NCBI RefSeq assembly: GCF_003589595.1
Contig: NW_020653726.1
Coordinates: 16,231,486-16,295,485 of the forward strand
DNA from: Hyposmocoma kahamanoa
Taxonomy: Eukaryota; Arthropoda; Insecta; Lepidoptera; Cosmopterigidae
Direction of reading: 5' to 3'
DNA length: 64,000 nucleotides
The notes under the pieces: model-generated
Database searches by the model: none
What the model was told of the DNA's origin: nothing
What the model saw: only the letters and a program-made list of their open reading frames with translations
In this document: piece after piece, positions 13,001-22,305 of the stretch
Layout: every line of letters begins with the position of its first letter
Numbering within the stretch: position 1 is the first letter of the stretch
Program-made: the position numbers and the translations under genes

Positions 13001-16000
13001 TGCTTATTTGGCAGTAATTGTTTCGGACGCATCTTGTGTATGCCTAAATAAGCTGTAAATTTTACTACTATTTTTATTATATTAAGCGCAAACTATAATA
13101 ATTATTTCATGGTAAAAAAATACACTTGAACCGTCACATTGATTGAACTATCTATTCATTCGTTAGCCAGATTTCCCGGAGTAAAATGAGTCAAAACTGA
13201 TGGTGGTGGCTCTTTGAAAATAAAAACAAATTGTATACATTTATCATTTACAGAAATTATTTCAAATGTCACAGATCGAGACTACCTGCAATAGCTAAGC
13301 AGGGAATCTGGAATCTGTATAAATTAACCTTTAGCCTAAAGTATTTGCAACAACGCTTTTATTCATGAAATAATAATTAATGTTTTCATTTCCAGTTCCT
13401 CTCGAGATGCCTGTGTTAGTTAAAGAGCATTTTAATAGATGGTATTCTCTGCGTTCTTACTACCTCGCTATCACCGTGTCTGATATACCTTTCCAAGTAA
13501 GTGTTCATTTTAATCTTCTTAGACTCGGCTACATTGGCAAAAGCGCTAAACTTCTAATGTACATTAAAATTACTTAATGCAATGCAAGCAAATATGTCCG
13601 CAGTTTCGTATTAAAACCTTAACCTTTTTGAAGTATTTTCCTAGACTCTATGGTAATTACTGTAATCCTGCAACAGATCTCTGCATCTGCTTCGGCACGC
13701 TTTTTCACATCTGTGTCCGTTTCTGCTTCCACAACTTTTGTAACGGCACTTTAATCGAAAGTTTTCAATGTTTGCGACGTATGAATCGCGCACGCGGATC
13801 AGTCGGCGACGTGGCAAACGTTTATTAGCAGTTTTGTTTTATTTTAAATGAAATTCTTCCGTAAGATCTCTATAGCATTTATACTTCTGCTTCCGCATCC
13901 GTTTCCGCTAAGATTTACCTTTGACACCTGTTTCCGTTATGACACTCAGTTCTGATTATAGGCGATATTCTGCATAATCTACGTGGTGATAGTGTACCTG
14001 CTGACGTCACAACCCCTCGTGTGGTTCCGGTTCGCCATGTTCCTGTCCTCGTGCCTTCTCATTTCGTTCGTGGCGCAGAGCGTCGGGCTTGTTGTCGGCG
14101 CTGCCATGAATGTGCAGGTACATATTTATAAAATACTTTATAATACTTTCATTCATGCATGCATGTGGTAGAAATTACTGAGTCCGTGGTTGGACAACGA
14201 ATCCTGTATTGAAGGAAACTATTTTTTATTTTATTTTTTTATGATCGCAAGTAACAGGACGAACAAGTCGTGCGTCTGGTTGTAGGCGACACACCTGTCT
14301 ATGTATAACGACTGTAGTGCCACTCAGAGCTTTAAATCATAAAGATGATTTGAGACAAGTACACAAATCCTATGTGCCTGTAATTCCACCAGCACCCTTA
14401 CCCTTCAAAACCGAAACGCGGTAATGCCCATGTAAGGTGGCAGTACTTGACGTACTCTTTCAGAAGGATCTCTACTGCTATTAAATTCTAAAGACCTTAC
14501 CTATTTCCGCCGCCAAGCAGTAATTGAACATTACTGCGTTCCGGTTTGGAAGGGAGCTGGTGAAATTACAGGCACATAATAGTACTTGTCAACTTAATAT
14601 GTCACATGGTGACGGACACAGTAGCAGTGCCCCTAAGAACTTTGTTATTAAAAGCTCTTAAGTGGCACTGCAACTGTTATGGATAGGCGCGTCGCTTACC
14701 ACCAGGCATACGACTTGTTTGTCCCGTCACAGTATAATCTCAGTACAGAGTACTAAAAAAAACCGACCTCAAAAGTACGTGGAATTACATATAATTACCA
14801 AGTTTTATTGAAATCAGTTACCGGAAAGTGCGCAAACCCGGATTCATCGCCTAGTTCGCCACTATACGGGACTTGACACAGGAGATAATAAAAATCGGTT
14901 CTCATTACTCAAAGTGTATTAAGAGTGAAAAACGCCTTGAATTGGAGAATAGCAAATTCAACCATTAAAATAATTGCTGCTTATAATAAAATTTAGGTGC
15001 TATTTATAAAAAAAAAATCTTCATGCGTGAACATGAAGGATGATTTTCTTCAAAATTAAATGGTACCATTATGGAGGTACCCTCTTTCCAACAAGAAAAG
15101 AATCATGAAAATCGGTTCACAAATACCGGAGTTATCGCGTAACATACATACAAAAAAAAAACAACATACCGTCGAATTGAGAACCTCCTCCTTTTTTTAA
15201 AGTCGGTTAAAAAGAATTCTTGCGGCGTCATCATTGTGACAATTTTTTTTTGTGAAACAAAAGTCCATTCGATTTGGTTTTTAGTACAGCCATAAAGTGA
15301 CATTCTTTTTTGCAGAACGGCGTGTTCCTAGCGCCAGTAATGTCAGTGCCGTTTCTGCTGTTCAGTGGTTTCTTCGTTTCTTTCAACGCCATACCTGTAT
15401 ACCTGCGCTGGATCACGTATCTCTCTTACATCAGATACGGGTTTGAAGGCACTGCACTCGCTACTTACTCTTTCGATAGACACAAGTTGCAGTGTCATCA
15501 GGTACGTAATTTTACAATATGAAAATGAAATATTCTCAGTACAGAGTACTAAAAAACCGACCTCAAAAGTCTTTCATCCCCTAGTTTGCCACCCTTAGAG
15601 GTGGAATATTTTCTTCAAATTTAAATGGGACTACTACTCTTTCCAACAAAAAAGTATCACCTAAATCGGTTTGGGGTTATCGCGTAACATACATACAAAA
15701 AAAAAATAGTCCAATTGAGAACTTCCTCATTTTTTAAGTCGGCTAAAAAATAAAGTTTATTAAAAAAAAAATTGTGTGCGCTTTACACTTAATATTAACT
15801 AAGCCGAATTTTACAGACCACGGCACAAATTAGCGGTGGCCCCCGCACTAAGCTTTAGGTTTCCAATGCGGGACCCCGAATGGTAGACAACTTATCTTTA
15901 CATAAGTCAAAATTATTTACTATGAATCAAAACACGTATTATTAAAATATGAAATTTAGGTTTCAAATTTAAAGGGCTCGTTTCAACGGCGAAGTGTAAT

Positions 16001-16896
16001 AATGCACATAATTAAAAAATAATATATGCGTAGCTTATTTATTGGCTGTTTAATAAAAAAAGAAATAGTGCACTCGCATGCTAATTAAGTCTATCAGCGC
16101 TAAAGTGGTATACCACCGGCATTTAATTTTTATTTCTACAATATTAAATAAATTTTCTACAATATTTATTATAGTTATAATTATTTTATAATTGGATGCC
16201 ATTTTTGTGCATTAAAAAAAATCACAATTAAATAGTTTTTGTACGTACATGAAAATAGCAATCAAATATACCTATACATACATTCAATTCATATCGTCTT
16301 AGTACTCCGTTACGAGTTGGCACCAGCGCGGCCGTGTCGTGTGCGATCTTCTTCCAGTTCTCTAAGTGCAGTTTGCCTTACCTTAAAAGTCCTTAAAAAA
16401 AATACAAATTTTTTTTTGATGTCTAAAGTTTTTTTATACTTTTCGCTTTCAATATAATATGTGATAAAATTAATTTAAAATACATAATTTACACAAAATG
16501 TCGTTTCGTCAATCCCGGTATCGCGGGATTTTTTCCATCGAAAAGCGCATGTCTTGTTAGCTAGCAATCGAATTATAGGTAAATAAGCATCCGATTATGG
16601 GACCGTTACTCATTAGCCAGATGTCTCGATTACGATTGTCGATGGAACCGAAGACCATAGCGAAGAATTACGAAGATATCGTTGTTCTGGTAGTATGTTT
16701 ACACTTCAGGAAAGTCTTTATTAATTTCTTGTTTTAGACATATTGCCACTTCAAAAACCCTCAAACAACACTGGAAGAGCTGGACATGCAGGACGCAGAT
16801 ATCACCCTGGACATCGCAGCTTTATGCCTCATCTTCGTGGTCCTCAGAGTGGCCGCCTTCCTCTTCCTGCGCTGGAAACTCAAGTCCACTAGATAA
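3879..16896 (+). CDS. ABCG half-transporter, ABCG1/ABCG4-like (3' part, 8 exons)
   Basis: Joined exons 3879-4020, 6255-6469, 9073-9233, 11146-11314, 13396-13496, 13962-14117, 15316-15501 and 16738-16896 keep one open frame of 428 residues plus a TAA stop. All visible introns have GT-AG ends. The product is the C-terminal part of an ABC transporter of subfamily G. It begins in the segment after the D-loop/H-loop of the nucleotide-binding domain ([10 protein letters not shown], then SCGEYGD, a hallmark of ABCG1/4), continues through a polar linker, and ends with six membrane helices. Family members are half-transporters that pair up in membranes and move sterols or other lipids; the substrate here is inferred only from the family. 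The 5' exons with Walker A, signature and Walker B are not in the window, so the intron before 3879 is over 3.8 kb. I see no frameshift or stop. The exact orthologue (ABCG1, ABCG4 or an insect paralogue) cannot be fixed by eye. Confidence 0.88.
4326..4371. repeat. 19-bp tandem repeat, 2.4 copies
   Basis: The unit TAGTTGTGTCATCTTTATC occurs twice back to back and is followed by eight bases of a third copy, inside the ABCG intron after exon a. Confidence 0.9.
5460..5680 (-). repeat. 'AAGTCGGTT' repeat family, partial
   Basis: It shares 'ACGCGATAACTC', 'AACCGATTTTGATGATT', 'GTCCCATTTAAATTTGAAGAA', and 'ACTTTTGAGGTCG' with copies near 14738, 15535, 19808 and 36515. No ORF. Confidence 0.65.
5771..6045 (-). 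repeat. tRNA-headed SINE (family C)
   Basis: On the - strand the head reads TTCCGTGGCTTAGTTGGCAT (A box), and then a B-box GGTTCGAATCC. The body has 'GATGGCGCTATGAC', then 'AGCGACATCTCTCGCC' and a GTAACTGTAAAG stretch. Other copies are at 12551, 53600 and 63660. Confidence 0.8.
6255..6469 (+). CDS. ABCG exon b: polar linker
   Basis: Acceptor TTTACAG, donor GTTAGT. The exon codes for about 71 residues rich in Asn, Lys, Gln and Glu with no membrane segment, and sits between the ATPase and membrane domains where ABCG proteins carry a variable cytosolic linker. It ends one base into a Gly codon completed at 9073. Its sequence is not conserved enough to identify alone; phase and position support it. 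Confidence 0.82.
6487..6681. mobile_element. Foldback MITE (family I) next to a SINE-B head
   Basis: At 6525 'GGTCTCCGTCCGACATTCGTCCGAAACAATTAC' is mirrored by 'GTGATTGTTTCGGATGGATGTCGGATAGAGAACGAGAG' ending near 6681. That makes inverted arms of about 50 bp around a ~60-bp centre with 'GAAGCTTCATAC'. The first 40 bases (GTGACCGAACGGTTAC) resemble a SINE-B head. Confidence 0.7.
6705..6714. other. Assembly gap (10 N)
   Basis: A run of ten N inside the intron between ABCG exons b and c; the true length is unknown. Confidence 1.
6715..6760. mobile_element. Right end of 8-bp-TSD MITE (family E)
   Basis: 'GACCCGACGTCCATATAATTGTAAGTCAATG' matches, in inverse orientation, the left terminus of the complete copy at 56072-56299. 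The left part is lost in the assembly gap. Confidence 0.65.
6920..7155 (+). repeat. LINE 3'-tail repeat
   Basis: 'GGTAGCGACCCGTTAAC', 'CAGGTATTCTCGAC', 'ATGTATATTTACAAAGAGC', and 'TTCTTGCTCATTCTTCTC' recur in this order at 56357-57005 and in part at 42040-42200. They also occur reversed near 63385-63480. Confidence 0.65.
7158..7434 (+). repeat. ~300-bp SINE-like repeat (family A), 5' truncated
   Basis: Shared words in order: CCAAGCAGTAATGT, CCGGTTTTGAAGGGTAAGG, GCTGGTGAAAT, GGGACTTGTCAACTTATGTCTC, AAAGCTCTGAGTGGCACTG, CTTACCACCAGG, GCACGACTTGTTCGTCC, ending in an A-rich TATCATAAAAAAAA tail. Confidence 0.8.
8366..8630 (+). repeat. SINE-like repeat (family A), near full length
   Basis: Starts at TAGAGCTCCTTGTGAAAGAG and ends in TATTATAAAAAAA. 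It has all family A words, including TACTGCCATCTTACC and GGACAGGCGTATAGC. Confidence 0.85.
9073..9233 (+). CDS. ABCG exon c: linker and pre-TM1 region
   Basis: Acceptor ATTTCAG, donor GTAAGG, ending in phase 0. The second half encodes [20 protein letters not shown], the typical ABCG entry to the membrane domain (Q-F-x-x-L-x-K-R-T, then R-D). The first half continues the acidic linker. Confidence 0.9.
9234..11145. other. ABCG intron (1.9 kb)
   Basis: It holds a partial 'AAGTCGGTT' repeat (about 9890-10150, with TGGAAAATGGATG and CTTCAAGGAAG variants) and a ~160-bp repeat at 10790-10975 whose inverse copy lies at 40838-40990. The rest is AT-rich with nothing recognised. Confidence 0.5.
10790..10975 (+). 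repeat. Dispersed repeat with inverse copy at 40838-40990
   Basis: 'GAGGACGCTTGCACG', 'ACAAAAACTTAAAAGTTTATTTTTGG', 'TTTGTAAAAAGT', and 'ATGGAACAAAAGTTG' recur reverse-complemented at 40838-40990. No coding signature. Confidence 0.65.
11146..11314 (+). CDS. ABCG exon d: TM1 and TM2
   Basis: Acceptor TTTCCAG, donor GTAAGT, leaving one base (T) of a split Phe codon. It encodes helix 1 ([19 protein letters not shown]) and helix 2 ([15 protein letters not shown]). The conserved 'KVLSN.GFLFF' ABCG motif is present between them. Confidence 0.92.
11463..11709. mobile_element. Long foldback (about 104-bp arms, 39-bp loop) in ABCG intron
   Basis: Arm 11463-11566 is the near-perfect reverse complement of 11606-11709: both read 'TCATGGAAG.ATGGCATAA', 'GTTACGT.AAAC.TGTTCATT', 'GATACAGAAAAATATAAC' and 'CACATCCTCTCCAATTC'. 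It lies directly beside repeat copy B at 11752. Confidence 0.85.
11752..12250 (-). repeat. ~400-bp interspersed repeat, copy B, with terminal inverted end
   Basis: 11752-12126 is the inverse copy of 114-517. Its outer end (CATCGAGTATATAACCAGAAAT) is mirrored at 12217-12250 (ATTTCTGGTTATATACTCGATG). The unit may therefore be a ~500-bp element with inverted termini. A 154-codon - strand ORF crossing the foldback and this repeat has no recognisable protein features. Confidence 0.7.
12246..12315. mobile_element. Foldback MITE (family I), right arm only
   Basis: 'TCGAGTATTACTCATTTGACAGTAATTGTTTCGG.CGGATGTCGGA' matches the right arm of the copies at 6525-6681 and 33089-33274. Confidence 0.65.
12551..12745 (+). 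repeat. tRNA-headed SINE (family C)
   Basis: The body part 'AACGACATCTCTAGCC...GGGCTGGTAGCTGTAAAG' is followed by 'GATGGCGCTA' and the tRNA-like 'TTCCGTGGCTTAGTTGGTAA...TCGGTTTGGATCC', as in the copy at 53600. Confidence 0.8.
12868..13034. mobile_element. Foldback MITE (family I)
   Basis: Left arm 'CTACTCTCGATCTCCG...CCGAAACAATTCTGTCAAATAAG' pairs with right arm 'CTTATTTGGCAGTAATTGTTTCGGACG'. The centre contains 'GAAGCTTCATTCGCAT', as in the other copies. No ORF. Confidence 0.75.
13396..13496 (+). CDS. ABCG exon e: coupling loop FPLE...[10 protein letters not shown]
   Basis: Acceptor ATTTCCAG, donor GTAAGT. It encodes [18 protein letters not shown] and [14 protein letters not shown]. The E-H-x-x-x-W-Y-S and Y-Y-L-A...D-x-P-x-Q patterns are the most conserved part of the ABCG membrane domain, covering the intracellular loop and the start of TM3. 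Confidence 0.93.
13962..14117 (+). CDS. ABCG exon f: TM3 and TM4
   Basis: Acceptor ATTATAG, donor GTACAT; both ends are in phase 0 (52 codons). Two hydrophobic helices are visible: [14 protein letters not shown], then [18 protein letters not shown] followed by SVGLVVGAA. The A-Q-S-x-G-L-x-x-G-A sequence is an ABCG signature. The 465-bp intron before it is the shortest in the gene. Confidence 0.93.
14233..14484 (-). repeat. SINE-like repeat (family A), inverted member of a head-to-head pair
   Basis: It runs from the T-rich end 'TTTTTTATGATCGCAAGT' to 'GATCTCTACTGCTATTA'. It is divided by about 10 bp from a + strand copy, so the two 5' ends face each other in the ABCG intron after exon f. Confidence 0.8.
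14494..14740 (+). repeat. SINE-like repeat (family A), direct member of the pair
   Basis: Begins at 'CCTTACCTATTTCCGCCGCC' and ends at 'GTCCCGTCACAGTATAATC'; the first ~50 bp of the family are missing. Confidence 0.8.
14738..15212 (+). repeat. 'AAGTCGGTT' repeat family, long copy
   Basis: Starts 'CAGTACAGAGTACTAAAAA' and 'CCGACCTCAAAAGT', and ends 'AATTGAGAACCTCCTCC' and 'AAAGTCGGTTAAAAA'. The termini are short inverted repeats (AACCGAC/GTCGGTT). The same layout is seen at 15535-15752 and 19808-20020. Confidence 0.75.
15316..15501 (+). CDS. ABCG exon g: TM5 and re-entry loop
   Basis: Acceptor TTTTGCAG, donor GTACGT; 62 codons, phase 0 at both ends. It encodes [20 protein letters not shown] (TM5), then [13 protein letters not shown], matching the conserved P-x-x-L-F-S-G-F-F and S-Y-x-R-Y-G-x-E-G motifs. 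The following loop holds C and H residues (LQCHQ) where ABCG1/4 have their extracellular cysteines. Confidence 0.94.
15535..15752 (+). repeat. 'AAGTCGGTT' repeat family, shorter copy
   Basis: The same start and end as the copy at 14738, with an internal deletion. It includes 'CATCCCCTAGTTTGCCACCC' and 'TTAGAGGTGGAATATTTTC'. It lies just 3' of ABCG exon g. Confidence 0.75.
16738..16896 (+). CDS. ABCG last exon h: TM6 and stop
   Basis: Acceptor TTTTAG; 52 codons plus TAA. It starts TYCHFKNP (the second conserved loop cysteine), then an acidic stretch and the last helix ([19 protein letters not shown]), ending in the basic tail RWKLKSTR. I see no canonical AATAAA within the first 150 bases after the stop, so the poly(A) site is not assigned. 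Confidence 0.92.
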   Translation, partial: TYCHFKNPQTTLEELDMQDADITLDIAALCLIFVVLRVAAFLFLRWKLKSTR

Positions 16897-17902
16897 ACTG
16901 GTCTTTAGCTTCTATGATGCTTTGGGCTTTGATTCGACAACTATAACAAACATTATATGAATTGATGAATGTATTAGAAAAAACCTTTATTATAGCAAAT
17001 GTAAAATAATATTGAATGACACTAAATACAAAAAAGGATTTTTATAGTTTTTAAGTTTTTAATATGGACTCATCCGAAGAACAGAATCTGATGTGAATAT
17101 AGAGCGAAAATAGAAATACACAATCTCGCTATTTATAAAATAAGGCCTATCTATAGGCGTTTACATAATTTTTATATCTCATTACGTTTCGGACATTTAA
17201 AACCGAACACCGGTCGATCTGATATCCACAGCGAAGGACAACGAACGAAATGTACATTGTTCTTCTGAGGATAAGCAGTCTTGCACATAGGCCTTTGTTC
17301 TACGATATACTCAATTGTACGCTAAATGCAATTGTTTACAATGCATACAGACAGTTAAAATTCTTCCTTGAAATTAAGCCTTACATCGACCATATACGGT
17401 TTTCATTTGCTATATCTACATTTGTCAGGTTTAGTGTTTATTTAATTATGTCATGTCATGTAAAAATACTCTACTATTAATATAAAGATCGAAGAAACAC
17501 GAGGAAAAATTCCTTCGATCCCACTGCACTTCAAACGAGTCGTTTATTCGAACCCCAGTCGGATCTAAGGATTTTTTCTTTGCGTTTTAATAACAGGTTT
17601 AGTGCTTGTCTACAAGTATCTAACTTTTATCTTAAAAGCACCCAAAAGATATCAAAGATAGTTGTTGATATAAAGTCCCAATTTTTTTTTAATTAGTAAA
17701 TTAATATCGCGCAGTTATTGTGATAGATGTCGTAATCATTCGAATAAAGAATGGCGTTCACTGACCCATATGTTGGCTGATTAAGTAATATTGTTGGACA
17801 GCACGTCGGCTAGAGACTGACTTATTTGAGTTCAATTGAAAATATAGGATTGAGATGAAACATTCAAGAAATTGTCTTCAGAAATAAATCACTTTATTAA
17901 TA

Positions 17903-18143
17903 CACTCCCGGACACATAAATCTAGCCACCTCGCACCTTTGTCTTAAAGGGCTAGAATGCAAAAATAGTGTTACGATCAAAAAAGAAATAGTTTTCCCCG
18001 GTTTTGCAAATCCAAATTACCAACAAGTACTTATGGAAAAGATGTTTAATTGCATAATAGTTTTCGATCAATCGAACATTGTTTGAGCTTACGGAACTTA
18101 ATACTGAAAATGCGTGGTGGCTCGAATTATGTGTCCGGAAGTG
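17903..18143. mobile_element. 241-bp Tc1/mariner-type MITE, TA target duplication
   Basis: Termini 'CACTCCCGGACACATAA' and the inverse 'TTATGTGTCCGGAAGTG' extend as ~33-bp imperfect inverted repeats through 'AGCCACC'. The element is flanked by TA on both sides (17901-17902 and 18144-18145). It has no ORF of useful size. TA duplication and terminal repeats point to the Tc1/mariner superfamily; the parent transposon is unknown. Confidence 0.8.
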
Positions 18144-19807
18144 TATTATTTACTTCGGACCCCAAAATCAATTATTTCCAAAAAATGAACTTGGCTCATA
18201 TTCGATTTAAAAAATCATGACAATTATAATTCTTTAGTGCCTTTGAATATCTTTCATGGGTGCATTATAGTGCACCCCAAAGTTCCATGAACAGATTCAT
18301 TTTGAAGAAATGTGATAGTTGTGTGATAAAATATATGTGTTGACGTTTGTTCCGATAAGTTGTAGTGGTTTGTCATTTCTGTTCCTCGTTCTGTTAAAAC
18401 AACAAATACTTACAGAAAACAATGACATAATGTATTCTTATGTATATAGTGCCTTATATTATTTACTGATCTATACATTATTATTATACATAGAGATTTT
18501 TCATATTATTAATGTACACCTATCTATAGTTAAAAATTAATTGTAATTGGTCACAACATTAAGTTAGTGAGATCTGACATTTATGGTTTTGAACAAAATT
18601 CATATTTATGTAATTCATACAATTCAAAAATTCAAATATAACAATGATTATTTTGATAATTGAATTTTAAATAATAATCCACAAATTTTATGGAAATTTA
18701 TTATGCTTGTTAGTACTGAATTCTTTCTTCATTCAATAATAATAAAAGTGTCCCTGGTGGACTTATTTGGCAGGGGTCGTTTTAAATGTGTAAAATATTA
18801 CTTCATATTATGATTTCGAACCAACCAGTTTATATGATCTTCTCACGCCTTGAAAGATTTATTTGCTCATTTCTTATCTTGCCATCAAGGCTTGCCTTTC
18901 CATGTCAAACAGCCTTATGTGTTAGGTATAATTGGAATAATAGTGTGGTAGTGGTTCAAAGAGCTTTATATATTTTTTAATGCTGCTCCTTAAACTTGGT
19001 AGCTAAATGAAACGATTTTTCTGGATTTTGGTAGCTAAAGATTATTTTTTTTATTTTTAATCGAACTACACAACTAACTTTAAAAGGATACATGGCAGCG
19101 TCGGTTTTACTTGACATGGTCTATCGCTTTCCAACATTTTGCAAGGAATTTTTCTCCTCCATTTTAATCACTACCACCTTTTTTAGGACTTATCAGGGAT
19201 CATGGTACTTAGTTAAGTGTAGGTGGAAAATATGGTCCAATATATGGTTAAGTAGTCTATGATGGGGATTCTTTTGCGCATATTTGTCTAAGTACATTAG
19301 TTCAATTGAATTCTTGAAAGTTTTAATCTGCTTTTGGACGAAGGGGCCTAGTATCGTTGTACGGATGCTAAAATTTCCAAATCATTTTCATGTATTAGCT
19401 ATTAATTTTTTGTGTTTAATGAACAATTGAATTAGGTATTTTGACAAAAATGCGCCAAAACATTTCGCACTTATTGTAACGGTTATAGATAATTGTGTTT
19501 TGTATAATTTTTAAATAAATGATTTATGATTTTTTTTGTATTTTTCTTGTTTAATTTTCCAACTGGCATAAAACTTTTTCATTAGTATGATCATTGGACT
19601 AAATAGTATAATAGAGAGAGGTATCAAATTTTCGACATTTAGATGTCACAACATTGTACAACAAGGGGATGCGGGACTTGGCTACATTTTTTACATAATA
19701 TTTTTTAATATGTTGTGTTGAGAGACTACCGAGTGAACAACAAGCCAACGGTAGCACCCATAATTTAATTATTTAAATTAATAATATAATAGTAATTGCT
19801 TTTAATA

Positions 19808-20020
19808 ATCTCAGTACAGAGTACTAAAAAAACCAACTTCAAAAGTCATTCATCCCCTAGTTAGCCACCCTTAGAAGTGGAATATTTACTTAAAATTTAA
19901 GTGGGACCACTACTGAGGTATCCCCTTTCCAACAAAAAAAAGAATCGTCAAAATTGCGTAACATAGAAAAAACTTAGTCTAATTGAGAACATCCTTCTTT
20001 TTTGAAATCGGTTAAAAATA
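19808..20020 (+). repeat. 'AAGTCGGTT' repeat family copy
   Basis: Begins 'TCTCAGTACAGAGTACTAAA', has 'CATCCCCTAGTTAGCCACCC', and ends 'GAACATCCTTCTTTTTTGAA' and 'ATCGGTTAAAAA'. Confidence 0.75.
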
Positions 20021-20218
20021 GATGTAAGTAATAGGAGCTAGTATGAAATTACGATTCTATTTACGAGAAAATACTTAATAGCACTTATTTATGGAGTTCT
20101 CAGATTTTCGTGATTTTAAATCGCGTACATTTCTTTTTCAGTTAACCATGACCGCGAGACCTGTAAGAGCCCGAAACGTTGGTTTTTTTTTTTACTAAAT
20201 TTTATTCATTCATAACAC

Positions 20219-20505
20219 GCTGCTGGTGAAATTACAGGCACATGGGACTTGTCAACTTAGTCTCGGGGTGACGGACACAGGGGCCTCTCAGACCTTTGCT
20301 AAGACTCTGAGGGTCGTATTCTAGAACTCTACTCAATGCTTAAGTCAGGACTTGAGTATGATTCAAAGCACTAGAAATCATACTCAAGTCCCTGCCATTA
20401 GGGTCGTATTTCCAGTGCTTGTGTTGCCAATGCAATCCTGACTTGAGCATTGAATTAGAGTTCTAGAATACGTACCCTGAGTGGCATTGTAACTGCTATG
20501 GATAT
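20219..20505 (+). repeat. SINE-like repeat (family A) split by a MITE
   Basis: The 3' half of the family runs from 'GCTGGTGAAATTACAGGCAC' to 'AAGACTCTGA', is interrupted at 20311-20477, and resumes as 'TGAGTGGCATTGTAACTGCTATGG'. Removing the insert and one TGA restores the family consensus 'CTCTGAGTGGCA'. Confidence 0.8.
20311..20477. mobile_element. 167-bp PIF/Harbinger-type MITE (family D), TGA target duplication
   Basis: Termini 'GGGTCGTATTCTAGAACTCT' and 'AGAGTTCTAGAATACGTACCC' are part of ~40-bp inverted repeats. It is flanked by TGA at 20308-20310 and 20478-20480. The 3-bp TNA duplication and GGG termini suggest Harbinger mobilisation (inference). The second copy, at 36675-36839, has its centre in the opposite orientation. 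Confidence 0.8.
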
Positions 20506-20510
20506 TTTAA

Positions 20511-20810
20511 TAGCAGTAGAGCTCATTGTGAAAGTGTTTGTCCAGGAAAGTACTGCCACCTTACCTATATCTGCCGCCAAGCAGTATGTGCAAAGTGAGC
20601 TTTACTGTGTTCTGGTTTGGAAGGATAAGGGTGCTAGTGAAATTACAAGTACATGGGGTTATCTTATTATATCTCAGGGTGACGGGCGTAGTGGCAGTGC
20701 CCTTGAGATCATTGCGACTTAAAACTCTGAGCGGCTTTGCAACTGTTATGGACAGGCGTGTCGCTTACCACCAGGCGCACGACTTATTTGTTCTGTCATT
20801 TGATATTATC
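20511..20810 (+). repeat. SINE-like repeat (family A), full length
   Basis: Starts 'TAGCAGTAGAGCTCATTGTGAAAG', then 'TACTGCCACCTTACC', 'CTGCCGCCAAGCAGT', and all later family words to 'TTGATATTATC'. A useful reference copy for the family, about 300 bp. Confidence 0.85.
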
Positions 20811-21454
20811 TTCTTTTAAATGTTATGGCCCCATCGAAATAATCAATGATTTTGCCAATGTCAAGTAAAAATAACTATGTACGGTAGTTTAGTATTATTA
20901 TAAAAATTATACAAAAAAATGGCGATTTCGCCAATGTCATGTGATCATATTATAAAAAAAATGTAACATATAAGTCAAATACTGGCTGACAAATACAGAC
21001 AGTACTGGCTGTTTAAGTTTGTCCAGGTCATTTGAAGTAAATTTAAAAAACTAGGTACTTTTACCAGATATGTAAGGCTATATTGACGTACTTCTCGAGA
21101 ATGAGAAGTGAAAAACTAATCTATTTATTTCAAGAACTGTAGAACGATAATGTAGATGCAATGTAATACGTTAACCCCTACATAAGTAGTTGAGTAAATT
21201 TAGAAAATAAACACGTTGCAATATTGATTTAGACTAAACTTAATACTTACATATTACAAGTCGCCATTGCGAAAAGCACACAAAGGCTTGAGGTAAAGCC
21301 TTGCACAAACATTAGCTCGCTATCTGCATATTATGCACATTGATCATTATCACGAGTCTCCTTTGAAATTGGTTTAGACTGTAGACCGCCACCCTGGCCC
21401 ATTGCGAGTTGGGGACTTCACTCGTATTCCAATGGCTGTGAGCTTTTTATATAA

Positions 21455-21616
21455 TAAGCTACACGCTTGTCCATAACACTTGTACCACTCAGAGCTTTAA
21501 ATCGCAAAGATCTGAGGGGAACCGCCACGGCGCCTGTCACCTTGTGACATAAGTTGATAAGTCCCATGTGTCTGTAATTTCACCAGCCCCCTTACCCTAC
21601 AAAACCGGAACGCAAT
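21455..21616 (-). repeat. SINE-like repeat (family A), partial
   Basis: 'CTCAGAGCTTTAAATCGCAAAGATCTGAGG', 'GACATAAGTTGATAAGTCCC', and 'ACAAAACCGGAACGC' show the - strand orientation; the 5' third is missing. Confidence 0.8.
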
Positions 21617-22305
21617 ATATATACATGTTTATGTGGGTAGACGTATATACGCAGTGTTTTTTTTTGTTGGGACAGTATGGGGAAATTTGAAACCATAAAA
21701 AACATGTGAAAACAATTTTGGCATAGTCAATTTTTTTTTGGTCAAGCTTGAGTTGACCATAAAAATATGTAAAATTGATCAAAATTTTTTTTGGTGCTGA
21801 TCTACTCAGTTTTATGTAAGGATCGTTTAATCGTATGGGACGAAACAATCGTGACTGCAGAAGTTTGTCAATTTTAATCAAATGTTTTTTATACGAAATG
21901 AATAAAATTGACCAATATTGTTTTAATGCTGAGTCAGTGACCAATATTTTTAAAAATTTCCGACAGCGAATCGCTATAATAAGTCTTGTTAATAATACTA
22001 AGTAACGAATTTGTGGAATGTTTCTTGTAAAGACAAGAACAATAATAAAATAATTGTGAAAATATAGCAAAAATGATGACTAAATCTCGTTGTCAACATT
22101 TAGGTGCCATTTTAAAAAATATATAATTATAGAGTATGCTGAGCATGACTTGCAATTTGTTATAAATTTGTTAACCGGTAAAAGGACTGGCCTTGGCGTC
22201 ATGTTACGAACGCGAGTTTTACAAGAAATAAAAAGAAAGATAAAGATATTGTTTTCGTTGTATACCATGTTTTTGGTTATTTATTTATTTATTGAGCATC
22301 GGCTG

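Noticed and set aside
21597..22070. 157-codon - strand ORF
   Set aside because: AT-rich, low-complexity translation with no recognisable domain; it starts in non-coding DNA and ends in a SINE.
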